A DNA stretch of 40,670 bases from Burkholderiales bacterium. GTDB taxonomy: Bacteria; Pseudomonadota; Gammaproteobacteria; Burkholderiales; Casimicrobiaceae. The position numbers and the translations under genes were made by a program. The DNA is taken from positions 1-40,670 of the forward strand of contig JAISYH010000011.1 in NCBI GenBank assembly GCA_031270015.1. Direction: 5' to 3'. Below the pieces are notes generated by a model. It was not told where the DNA came from. It did no database searches and saw only the letters and a list, made by a program, of their open reading frames with translations. How positions within the stretch are numbered: position 1 is the first letter of the stretch; the number at the start of each line of letters is the position of its first letter. Shown in pieces: positions 33,646 through 40,670 of the stretch.

Positions 33646-34806
33646 TCAAATGGCGTCCCGGTAGATCGGGCTTTCGAAGTAAGCGTGGCGCAGATGACGC
33701 AAGGTGACTAACAACGCGGCGGACATGGGCAACGCGAGCAATACGCCGACAAAACCGAAAAGTTGACCGAACGCCAGCAGCGCGAAAATCACCGCGAGCG
33801 GATGTAAGCCGATGCGGTCGCCGACCAGATAAGGAACGAGTACATAGTTCTCCAACAATTGTCCGACGCCGTACACCGCGAGCACACCGAAAAAAAACGG
33901 CAGTCCTGACCATTGCAACAATGCGGCGATGATTGCGAGCGATAAACCGATGCCGAAACCGACGTAAGGAATAAATGCCAGCAAGCCGGTAAGTAAGCCG
34001 ATAGGCAATGCGAATTCCAAGCCAACCAGCCATAAGGCGACGACATAATAAATGATCAATGCCACCACCACCAAAGCTTGACCGCGCACGAATTCGGCAA
34101 GAACGCCGTCGATTTGTTTGATGATTTCCCGTGTTTTGTCGTGCCAGCGGCGAGGAACCAACGTATCGATATTATTGACGAGCGAATTCCAGTCGCGCAA
34201 TAAATAAAACATGACCACCGGGATCAGCACCAGATTGACGACGATAGCGAGCAATGCTTGTCCGCCGCTTTTGACGCCAGAAAGTACGCTCAGAGACACC
34301 GATTGCAGGCTATTGAGATTATCAGTCGCCAGCGTGCGCAATGCGTTCATATCGAGCGATAAAGGAACGCCGAGCCACGCCTCGATTTTTGGCAACAGCG
34401 TTTCGGAGAAACGGTCAATGAATTCGGGGAGACGCTGCGCGATGGTTTTCGCTTCCGATTGAATCAGCGGAATCAATACGAACAACAGAATGAAAATGAC
34501 GAGCAGCAACAACGCGATAACGGCTAATGTGCCAAGCGTACGCGAAATTTTATGCCGTGATAGCCATTCGACCAGCGGCGATCCGAGATATGCCAAAATC
34601 GCGCCGGCGAAAAACGGCGTCAGAATAGGTCCCAAGCTAACCAAGGCGGCGGCAAAAAGCAGCGCTATGCCGATCGTCCATAAATAATGTTTCCATGAAA
34701 TTGGCGGCAGAACGCGCGGAGTCGAACGTTTAGGCACGGCGACATCGTGAGAAATTGGTGACGGGGATGTCGGCGCGGGCGGTTTTGGTGATGAGGTATC
34801 GTTCAT
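33646..34806 (-). CDS. AI-2E family transporter (PerM-like permease)
   Basis: A 386-residue inner-membrane protein of the PF01594 type. A cytoplasmic Pro/Ser-rich N-terminus (about 1-40) is followed by about eight membrane helices: paired helices near 45-90, 95-120, a large loop (about 125-230) and four or five helices to 355. Family motifs include GAILAYLGSPLVEWL, ALPIGLLTGLLAFIPYVGFG and GLHPLAVIFALLAFGQLFGFVGVLLALP. Substrates vary in the family and cannot be told from sequence. The ATG at 34806 is preceded by AAGAGA; upstream in-frame codons overlap purM and are rejected. Divergent from purM, upstream of hda. Confidence 0.92.
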   Translation of the reverse strand: MNDTSSPKPPAPTSPSPISHDVAVPKRSTPRVLPPISWKHYLWTIGIALLFAAALVSLGPILTPFFAGAILAYLGSPLVEWLSRHKISRTLGTLAVIALLLLVIFILLFVLIPLIQSEAKTIAQRLPEFIDRFSETLLPKIEAWLGVPLSLDMNALRTLATDNLNSLQSVSLSVLSGVKSGGQALLAIVVNLVLIPVVMFYLLRDWNSLVNNIDTLVPRRWHDKTREIIKQIDGVLAEFVRGQALVVVALIIYYVVALWLVGLEFALPIGLLTGLLAFIPYVGFGIGLSLAIIAALLQWSGLPFFFGVLAVYGVGQLLENYVLVPYLVGDRIGLHPLAVIFALLAFGQLFGFVGVLLALPMSAALLVTLRHLRHAYFESPIYRDAI

Positions 34807-34825
34807 GTTTCTCTTGTCAGCAAAG

Positions 34826-34853
34826 TTTTCCGTTAGAATTCTATCTTTATAAT
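34826..34853 (+). promoter_or_regulatory. Possible sigma-70 promoter of purM
   Basis: A perfect -10 TATAAT at 34848-34853 lies 16 bases after a weak -35-like TTTTCC (34826-34831), inside the 111-base gap between the divergent perM and purM genes. It is placed 65 bases before the purM ATG. Supported mainly by the -10 and its position. Confidence 0.35.
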
Positions 34854-34917
34854 GTAAGAAATAAAACTTTGCCATGAGGAATTGCGCGCGCAATCTTCCA
34901 ACCCGCCCGAGAGTAAC

Positions 34918-35970
34918 ATGACAGATAACATTCCATTGCAACCATTGACCTACCGCGCCGCCGGCGTCGATATCGACGCCGGAGATGCTTTGGTGGACAA
35001 AATCAAACCTTTTGCGCGACGGACGATGCGTCCCGAAGTATTGAATGGCATCGGTGGTTTCGGCGCGTTGATCAGTCTCGGTGACCGCTTCCGTGAACCG
35101 GTGCTGGTTGCCGGGACGGATGGCGTGGGCACGAAATTGCGTTTGGCGTTTGAACTGAATCGTCACGATACCATAGGCATTGACTTGGTTGCGATGAGCG
35201 TCAACGATATTCTCGTTCAGGGCGCCGAGCCGTTGTTTTTCCTCGATTATTTTTCTTGCGGGCGATTAGATGTCGAGCAAGCGGCGCGTGTCGTGCAAGG
35301 CATCGCGGTTGGTTGCGAACAGGCGGGCTGCGCGCTGGTTGGCGGTGAAACAGCGGAAATGCCCGATATGTATCCGCCCGGAGAATACGATCTTGCCGGT
35401 TTTGCGGTAGGCGTCGTCGAACGCGACGCGATGATCAACGGTGGTGCCATTACGGCGGGTGACGCGGTATTGGGGTTGGCGTCGAGCGGAGCGCATTCCA
35501 ATGGTTACTCGTTGATTCGTAAAATTATCGATGTCAAAGGCGTCGATGTGCAATCGGAGAAAATAGGCAATATCGCATTGGCAGACGCGCTGATGACGCC
35601 GACGCGCATTTACGTAAAATCATTATTGGCATTGATGAAGACGATGCCGGTCAAGGGTATGGCACATATCACTGGCGGCGGGCTCCCCGGAAATCTTCCA
35701 CGCGTGTTGCCTGAACACGTATCGGCGCGCTTGGTAAGCTCTGCTTGGCGGCGCGGCGCGTTGTTCGATTGGTTGCAAGCGGCGGGACAAATCGCTGAAG
35801 GAGAAATGTTGCGCGTGTTCAACTGTGGAATTGGCATGGTGGTGATTATCGAAAATACGCGCGCCGACGAAGCGATTGCGTTATTGACCGAGCGCGGCGA
35901 GACCGTTACGCGGATTGGAGAAATAACGTCGCGCGTTGATGGTAAATCACAAATCATCATTGACAATTAA
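34918..35970 (+). CDS. purM: Phosphoribosylformylglycinamidine cyclo-ligase
   Basis: Closes the imidazole ring of AIR in purine synthesis. The 350 residues show [20 protein letters not shown], the ATP-binding [12 protein letters not shown] and [24 protein letters not shown] stretches, [24 protein letters not shown] and [16 protein letters not shown]. The ATG at 34918 fits the family N-terminus; an in-frame ATG at 34882 adds 12 unlikely residues. Followed after seven bases by purN, so the two purine steps are co-transcribed, and divergent from perM-hda as in other Betaproteobacteria. Confidence 0.98.
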   Translation: MTDNIPLQPLTYRAAGVDIDAGDALVDKIKPFARRTMRPEVLNGIGGFGALISLGDRFREPVLVAGTDGVGTKLRLAFELNRHDTIGIDLVAMSVNDILVQGAEPLFFLDYFSCGRLDVEQAARVVQGIAVGCEQAGCALVGGETAEMPDMYPPGEYDLAGFAVGVVERDAMINGGAITAGDAVLGLASSGAHSNGYSLIRKIIDVKGVDVQSEKIGNIALADALMTPTRIYVKSLLALMKTMPVKGMAHITGGGLPGNLPRVLPEHVSARLVSSAWRRGALFDWLQAAGQIAEGEMLRVFNCGIGMVVIIENTRADEAIALLTERGETVTRIGEITSRVDGKSQIIIDN

Positions 35971-35977
35971 AGCGAAA

Positions 35978-36622
35978 ATGAAAAAAATTTTAGTCCTTAT
36001 TTCCGGGCGCGGTTCTAATCTGGCGGCATTGTTGGAAGCGGTAGATAAAAATGAGATCGCGGGACGTATCGTTCACGTCATCAGCAATCGCGCCGACGCG
36101 GGTGGTTTGAATTTCGCGCGGGAGCGCGGAATCCCAACGACCATCATTCCTTCGAAAGATTTCAATGACCGTGAGGCATTCGATATGGCGCTGGGCGACG
36201 CAATCGCCAAGGAGCAACCCGATCTGATCGTACTTGCTGGCTTTATGCGAATATTGGGTGAGAAAATCAATGCGCGTTTCGCTGGAAAGATTATCAATAT
36301 TCATCCCGCGCTGTTGCCATCGTATCCTGGATTGCACACGCATCGACGCGCATTGGACGATGGCGTGAAATGGCACGGTTGTACGGTACACTTCGTCACG
36401 CTCAAGGTCGATATTGGTCCGATTATCGGGCAAGCGGTCGTTCCGGTATTGCCCGACGACGACGAGGGAGCGCTGGCGGCGCGCGTATTGGAATCCGAAC
36501 ACCGTTTATTGGTCGATTGCGTGCGTTGGTTTTGCGAAGATCGTTTGACGGTGCGCGACAATAAAGTAATCCTGCATGATGAGGTAGGATCGGCGTGCGC
36601 GCAACAACATCCGCAGGGTTGA
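35978..36622 (+). CDS. purN: Phosphoribosylglycinamide formyltransferase PurN
   Basis: Transfers a formyl group from 10-formyltetrahydrofolate to GAR. The 214 residues begin MKKILVLISGRGSNLAALLEA and contain the catalytic Asn/His in INIHPALLPSYPGLHTH and the aspartate in LKVDIGPIIGQ (for E. coli N106, H108, D144). The ATG at 35978 is preferred over an in-frame one at 35936 that would overlap purM. It lies seven bases after purM and ends 11 bases before the rsmB ATG, so purM-purN-rsmB probably form one transcript. Confidence 0.97.
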   Translation: MKKILVLISGRGSNLAALLEAVDKNEIAGRIVHVISNRADAGGLNFARERGIPTTIIPSKDFNDREAFDMALGDAIAKEQPDLIVLAGFMRILGEKINARFAGKIINIHPALLPSYPGLHTHRRALDDGVKWHGCTVHFVTLKVDIGPIIGQAVVPVLPDDDEGALAARVLESEHRLLVDCVRWFCEDRLTVRDNKVILHDEVGSACAQQHPQG

Positions 36623-36633
36623 TATTTCGCGTG

Positions 36634-37899
36634 ATGAATACCTCGACGTCTTGGCGACCTTCCCATATCAAATATTTAGCGGAAGCGTTGAACCGCGTTG
36701 ATACATTACGTTTTCCGGCAGACGATATATTGCGGCGTTTCTTCCGTGAGCATCCTGTGCTGGGACAGAATGATCGCGCATTGATTGCCGAAGGCGTTTT
36801 TGCTTTTTTACGTCGTCGCCGTTCATTGAAAGCTCTGGCGCAAACGACGCGCTGGCAACGATTGGCATTGCTTATATTGGTACGCGAATTCAATATCACA
36901 TTGGACGATGCGCTTGAACTCGCCGAAAAAAAGGATCGTGATTGGCTCAATGATTTGCCAGAACGATTGTCGTTTCCGTTGCGTGCTGCCGAAGACGCCG
37001 ACGTGCCAGATGCGTTATGGGCGCGTCTCGGCGAAGAATATGAAGAGGCGCGGCGTTTATCATTGGCGCAAGTTTGGCAAAAATCCGCTCACTTTGATTT
37101 ACGTGTGAATACTCAGAAAATATCGCGCGATGAAGCGTTACGAGTGTTACGCAATGAATCGTTTTCTGTTGCGCCGACGCCGTATTCTCCGTATGGCTTG
37201 CGCGTCTTCGGGCGACCGATGTTGGCAAAACATACATGGCTGATGAACGGCTATCTCGAAGTACAAAGCGAAAGCAGCCAGATCGCGGGATTGCTCGTTG
37301 CGCCGAAGCGCGGCGAGATGATCGCCGATTTTTGCGCCGGCGCCGGCGGCAAAACGCTTTTGCTCGGAATGTTGATGCGTTCGCAAGGACGGCTTTATGC
37401 GTTCGATATTTCGGAACGACGTTTGCGGAAGCTCGCACCGCGTTTGGCGCGGTCGGGGTTGTCAAACGTGCATCCGCAACGTTTGTCTCACGAGAACGAT
37501 ATCAAGATCAAGCGGTTGGCGCGAAAAATGGATCGTGTGTTGGTCGATGCGCCGTGTACTGGCACGGGCACTCTGCAACGCAACCCCGATTTGAAATGGT
37601 GCTATAACGAAGAAGGATTGCGGGAACTCAATGAAAAGCAATTATCGATTCTTTCATCCGCCGCGCGTTTAGTAAAACCCCAAGGCAGGCTGGTTTACGC
37701 TACTTGCAGCGTATTACGCGCGGAAAACGAAATCATCGCCGAACGATTTTTAGAGACGCATCGTGATTTTTGTCTATGTTCTGCTGACACGTTGTTGGCG
37801 GATGCCAAAGTTCCGTTGGATACTGGAGCGTATCTGAAAATTTTTCCAGATACCCATGAAACAGATGGGTTTTTCGCGGCGACATTTGTACGCAACTGA
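36634..37899 (+). CDS. rsmB: RsmB-type 16S rRNA (cytosine-C5)-methyltransferase
   Basis: SAM-dependent m5C methyltransferase, probably acting on C967 of 16S rRNA. The 421 residues have an N-terminal NusB-like helical domain (about 1-130), then the Rossmann methyltransferase: ADFCAGAGGKTLLL (SAM loop), AFDISERRL, VLVDAPCTGTGTLQRNPD and the second cysteine in VYATCSVLRAENE, the two catalytic cysteines of RsmB/Nop2-type enzymes. The ATG at 36634 is chosen; an upstream in-frame start at 36595 lies inside purN. RsmB is the best match because of the position next to purine genes and the NusB-like part, but other RsmB-like paralogues exist. Confidence 0.88.
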   Translation: MNTSTSWRPSHIKYLAEALNRVDTLRFPADDILRRFFREHPVLGQNDRALIAEGVFAFLRRRRSLKALAQTTRWQRLALLILVREFNITLDDALELAEKKDRDWLNDLPERLSFPLRAAEDADVPDALWARLGEEYEEARRLSLAQVWQKSAHFDLRVNTQKISRDEALRVLRNESFSVAPTPYSPYGLRVFGRPMLAKHTWLMNGYLEVQSESSQIAGLLVAPKRGEMIADFCAGAGGKTLLLGMLMRSQGRLYAFDISERRLRKLAPRLARSGLSNVHPQRLSHENDIKIKRLARKMDRVLVDAPCTGTGTLQRNPDLKWCYNEEGLRELNEKQLSILSSAARLVKPQGRLVYATCSVLRAENEIIAERFLETHRDFCLCSADTLLADAKVPLDTGAYLKIFPDTHETDGFFAATFVRN

Positions 37900-37915
37900 A
37901 TAATAAAGGCAATTT

Positions 37916-39235
37916 ATGTTGGAAACCCTGAATATTTCTCTCGTCGAAAAAGCGCTTACCACTGCGATCGGATGGTTGGATTTACTGATAACTCTGGCGT
38001 GTTTGGGTACGGCTATGGCGCTGAGCCGCTATTGGCGGTATCGCAAAAATTCGCTGATACAAGATCGCGTCGAAACGTCATCGCCGATCACGCAAGCGCT
38101 GACACGTATCGTGTTTCCGGTATTGGCTTTTTGTTTTATCTTGTTGGTGAGTTCTCTGTTTCGGCTTTACGCAGAACCGTTATTTTTGGACGTTGCATTA
38201 CCTTTAGTCATCGCGTTGTTGGTGATTCGGTTGATGGTTTATACGTTACGTACATTGTTTTCACAATCTTCATGGCTGAAAGTATCAGAACGAGCGATTG
38301 TGTTCAGCGTCTGGTTTTTGGTAGTCTTGTATTTTCTGGGTATTCTTCCCGAACTGATTAGAGAATTAAATGCTTTGATATTGCCTTTGGGCAGTGAAGG
38401 TATTTCCCTGTGGACATTGATCAAAGGTCTTATCGTCGTTGGGTTTGCGGTCTCCGTGACGCTGTGGTTTTCTGATTTGCTCGAGCAAAAAATATTGCCA
38501 CGCAACGTGGCGCAGGACGCTTCATACAGCGGAAAATTGTTTTTTGTCCGCTTTTTGCGGGCGATTCTGTTGGTCATCGCCGTGTTGCTGGCGCTACAAG
38601 GCATCGGTATCGACCTTACTGTATTCGCCGTATTGGGCGGCGCGATCGGCGTCGGTATTGGGTTGGGCTTGCAAAGAATCGCCGCCAATTATATTGCGGG
38701 ATTTGCGATTCTGGCGGAGCGCTCGATCAAGATCGGCGATATGGTGACGGTCGGCAGTCAATTCGGTATCGTCAAGGAAGTTTCTGCGCGCTATATCGTA
38801 TTACGCAGTCTAGAAGGTATCGACGCATTGATTCCTAACGAAATCTTTCTGACGCAAGTCGTGCTCAACCATTCGTCGAACCAACGCGCCGCGCGTTCGA
38901 CGTTGGCGGTTCAAGTCGGCTACAATACCGATTTGCGTCTAGCGATACAACTGATGCAACAGGCGGCGATCGAACAGTCGCGTGTGCTTGATGGTGAAAA
39001 ATCACCCGTGGCGACGGTCGCCGGATTTGGCGACAGCGGCATCGACCTTACCTTGGGTTTTTGGATACGCGACCCCGAAAACGGGCAGAGCGTACTCAAA
39101 AGCAATATCAATTTGCGGATATGGGATTTGTTCGTCGAACACGGTATCGAAATACCGTATCCGCAACGGGAAGTCCGAGTTCTCGGCTTGAACGAAAATA
39201 CGCCGCCGCTTACCGACACGGCGAAAGACAAGTAG
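37916..39235 (+). CDS. MscS-family mechanosensitive ion channel
   Basis: A 439-residue inner-membrane channel of the MscS superfamily, releasing small solutes on hypo-osmotic shock. Five to six N-terminal membrane helices (to about residue 235) precede the pore helix TM3, rich in Gly and Ala (VFAVLGGAIGVGIGLGLQ), the hinge and family motif RIAANYIAGFAILAERSIKIGD, the beta domain (YIVLRSLEGIDALIPN) and the C-terminal alpha/beta domain ending GIEIPYPQREV. The extra helices make it larger than E. coli MscS (286 residues), like medium-size homologues. The ATG follows AAAGG. Sixteen bases after rsmB. Confidence 0.93.
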   Translation: MLETLNISLVEKALTTAIGWLDLLITLACLGTAMALSRYWRYRKNSLIQDRVETSSPITQALTRIVFPVLAFCFILLVSSLFRLYAEPLFLDVALPLVIALLVIRLMVYTLRTLFSQSSWLKVSERAIVFSVWFLVVLYFLGILPELIRELNALILPLGSEGISLWTLIKGLIVVGFAVSVTLWFSDLLEQKILPRNVAQDASYSGKLFFVRFLRAILLVIAVLLALQGIGIDLTVFAVLGGAIGVGIGLGLQRIAANYIAGFAILAERSIKIGDMVTVGSQFGIVKEVSARYIVLRSLEGIDALIPNEIFLTQVVLNHSSNQRAARSTLAVQVGYNTDLRLAIQLMQQAAIEQSRVLDGEKSPVATVAGFGDSGIDLTLGFWIRDPENGQSVLKSNINLRIWDLFVEHGIEIPYPQREVRVLGLNENTPPLTDTAKDK

Positions 39236-39273
39236 CCATCAGCGACGGCATCAGGAATCTTCCCGCGCAACGT

Positions 39274-40314
39274 TTAAAACGAGTCGGGAAGACTCTCGGC
39301 GGCTTCTTTGATGTTGACGGCTTTTCCGATCAAAAGCGGATCGGGCGCGACTGCGACATCGATGTTTTTGTCAGGATAGTTTAGACTGGATAAAAAATGG
39401 CGCAGGCAGTTGATACGCGCCCGTTTTTTATCGTCTGATTTGATAACCGTCCAAGGGGCATCTGCCGTGTCGGTGTGGAAGAACATCGCATTTTTCGCGG
39501 TGGTGTAATCGTCCCATTTGTCGAGTGATTGTATGTCTATCGGCGACAATTTCCAGTGTTTCAACGGATCGTCGCGTCGTGAAATAAAGCGACGCAACTG
39601 TTCTTCGCGGCTGACAGAAAACCAATATTTGTATAATAATAAACCGCTGTTGACCCACATCCGTTCGAGTTCTGGAACTTGTCGTAGAAACTCCAGATAT
39701 TGATTTGGCGAACAAAAGCCCATCACGCGTTCGACGCCAGCGCGGTTGTACCAAGAACGATCGAAAAAGACGATTTCGCCGCCAGTCGGAAAATGTTCGA
39801 TATAACGTTGAAAATACCATTGCTGCTGTTCGATGTCGGTTGGTTTGTCCAGCGCGACGACGCGCGCGCCGCGCGGGTTCAGATGCTCAGTAAAACGTTT
39901 GATCGTTCCACCTTTACCGGCGGCGTCCCTACCTTCAAAAACAAGGACGAGGCGTTGTTTGGTTTGCTTGACCCAGCTTTGCACTTTCAGCAATTCGATT
40001 TGTAGCTCCGCTTTAATTTGTTCGTATTCGCGGCGGCGCATTCTTGTGCGGTATGGATAGGAAAGCGGAAGTTCGGCGCTGCCGCTTTCTTCTTTGGACC
40101 CTGGCGGCGCCAACGCTACTTTCATCGCTTGCGGCGCTTTGCTGCTTTGCTTGATGATGCGTACCATTTCCTCGCGAGTTTTCTCAATTTCGAGACTGCG
40201 CGCGCTTTTCTTTCTGCGTTTTTTGGGCGATTGCGGGCGAGGAGAAGGAGCGCTTTTGGCAGTGGTTTTTGGGACAGTAGTTTTGGGGGCGGTGGGTTTC
40301 TGTGTGCTGGACAT
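39274..40314 (-). CDS. ppk2: Polyphosphate kinase 2 family protein
   Basis: Transfers phosphate between polyphosphate and nucleotides; a single PPK2 domain of this kind usually phosphorylates ADP or GDP. Of 346 residues, the first about 80 are a Pro/Lys/Thr/Ser-rich, probably disordered tail. The domain then shows the RREYEQIKAELQIELLKVQ helix, Walker A FEGRDAAGKGGTIKRF, Walker B VFFDRSWYNRAGVERVMGF, and the lid region RRFISRRDDPLKHWKLS. The ATG at 40314 has GGAG six bases upstream; a TTG at 40350 is rejected. The nucleotide class cannot be fixed by eye. Monocistronic, convergent with the MscS gene. Confidence 0.92.
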   Translation of the reverse strand: MSSTQKPTAPKTTVPKTTAKSAPSPRPQSPKKRRKKSARSLEIEKTREEMVRIIKQSSKAPQAMKVALAPPGSKEESGSAELPLSYPYRTRMRRREYEQIKAELQIELLKVQSWVKQTKQRLVLVFEGRDAAGKGGTIKRFTEHLNPRGARVVALDKPTDIEQQQWYFQRYIEHFPTGGEIVFFDRSWYNRAGVERVMGFCSPNQYLEFLRQVPELERMWVNSGLLLYKYWFSVSREEQLRRFISRRDDPLKHWKLSPIDIQSLDKWDDYTTAKNAMFFHTDTADAPWTVIKSDDKKRARINCLRHFLSSLNYPDKNIDVAVAPDPLLIGKAVNIKEAAESLPDSF

Positions 40315-40479
40315 ACGCGGCTCCGTGGGGTCAATGGAAGAATAGATCAAGTATCATGTAAATGAATCATCCTACGCCGGTATTCTCTTACTGTCGAGAA
40401 TTTTATAATTGATAAAGCAGTGATGATGTCACATCGACACAACAAAAGAAAAAGTATGCGACAAAAAAGCGGGAATGTA

Positions 40480-40508
40480 TTGATTTTTTCGGAAAATACA
40501 ATTAACAT
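40480..40508 (+). promoter_or_regulatory. Possible sigma-70 promoter near the right edge
   Basis: TTGATT (40480-40485), 17 bases, TAACAT (40503-40508): four of six matches at each hexamer. A transcript starting near 40515 would cover the short leader frame, the two alternative hairpins and the terminator. Sequence pattern only. Confidence 0.3.
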
Positions 40509-40649
40509 AAAAACGTTTTTGATGAATTCTACGGGTACGCTTGATGTCGCGCGCCCGACTGAAAAAAAGGATTATTATGCTTCATCGTGAGAAAAATATT
40601 CTTTGACTGCGCCTCTTTTTCGGCGCTGAACTTTCGCGCCGGTTGAATC

Positions 40650-40670
40650 AGCCCCGCCGTGCGGGGCTTT
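40650..40670 (+). terminator. Rho-independent terminator at the right edge
   Basis: AGCCCCGC (40650-40657), loop CGT, GCGGGGCT (40661-40668), with T residues running to the window edge. No annotated plus-strand gene ends nearby (the last is the MscS gene at 39235), so it must serve a small RNA, a leader transcript or an unseen short gene. Confidence 0.75.

Larger units (their letters stand above)
40351..40670. other. Gene-poor right end with a possible leader peptide and RNA hairpins
   Basis: No large gene lies here. A ten-codon frame at 40577-40606 (ATG CTT CAT CGT GAG AAA AAT ATT CTT TGA) has AAAGG six bases upstream. It is followed by GCGCC (40609-40613), which can pair with GGCGC (40622-40626); CGGCGC (40621-40626) can instead pair with GCGCCG (40636-40641). 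A terminator follows at 40650-40670. A 44-codon frame at 40456-40590 overlaps but has no good ribosome site. It could be an attenuator leader for a gene beyond the window, or a small RNA. Confidence 0.4.

Noticed and set aside
1-40670. CRISPR arrays, insertion sequences, prophage or integrase genes, rRNA
   Set aside because: No regularly spaced direct repeats, transposase or integrase motifs, phage structural genes or rRNA segments were seen; the DUF1469 phage-holin label reflects family naming only.

Overview
The window reads as chromosomal DNA of a betaproteobacterium of roughly 50% GC. The evidence is family recognition combined with gene order: PP0621-pilS-pilR-ampD, a LysR regulator divergent from leuC-entericidin-leuD-leuB-asd-fimV-truA-accD, nadD-rsfS-rlmH, and hda-perM divergent from purM-purN are arrangements typical of Betaproteobacteria. 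No order or family can be assigned from sequence alone. A menaquinone cluster (menF, menD, menH, menB) is notable because most relatives rely on ubiquinone. I see no insertion sequence, prophage, CRISPR array, rRNA or plasmid function, so this looks like core chromosome with some lineage-specific rearrangement.

Layout. 1-860: the 5' part of aat (minus strand, running off the left edge), then tRNA-Arg(CCU) with its own terminator. 879-4781: a small zinc-ribbon-like membrane protein, PilS, PilR and AmpD. 4861-6342: YciB and a periplasmic PpiC-type prolyl isomerase, closed by a strong terminator. 6367-8831 (minus): a DUF883 / DUF1469 / YqjK-like / DUF423 operon leading towards rpoH, which has a perfect CIRCE operator and a second perfect palindrome in its leader. 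9030-10076 (minus): di-haem cytochrome c peroxidase. 10225-15790: LysR regulator and the leucine operon plus asd. 15791-16281: a gene-free stretch rich in inverted repeats upstream of fimV. 16282-21037: fimV, truA and accD.

21077-24022 (minus): nadD, rsfS, rlmH, a lipoprotein with a Cu/Zn-SOD-like fold but no copper ligands, and fabI. 24171-26217: a small c-type cytochrome and, converging on it, an unrecognised membrane-anchored beta-propeller protein. 26301-31362 (minus): menaquinone genes, with a plus-strand DUF465 gene between menD and menF whose 3' end overlaps menF. 31429-34806 (minus): mnmA, a doubtful small membrane protein, hda and perM. 34918-39235: purM, purN, rsmB and an MscS-type channel. 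39274-40314 (minus): PPK2. The last 350 bases contain what may be a leader peptide/attenuator or small RNA ending in a terminator at the right edge.

Functional links: leuCDB and asd make branched-chain and aspartate-family amino acids. accD and fabI supply fatty acids. The men genes, the cytochrome c and the peroxidase belong to respiration and peroxide handling. PilS/PilR and FimV point to type IV pili or polar organisation. HrcA (through CIRCE) probably controls rpoH, tying two heat-shock circuits together. I did not find a convincing new multi-gene system. The most unusual items are the ligand-less SOD-like lipoprotein, the doubled operator arrangement at rpoH, the hairpin-rich fimV leader, the attenuator-like right edge and the unnamed beta-propeller protein.
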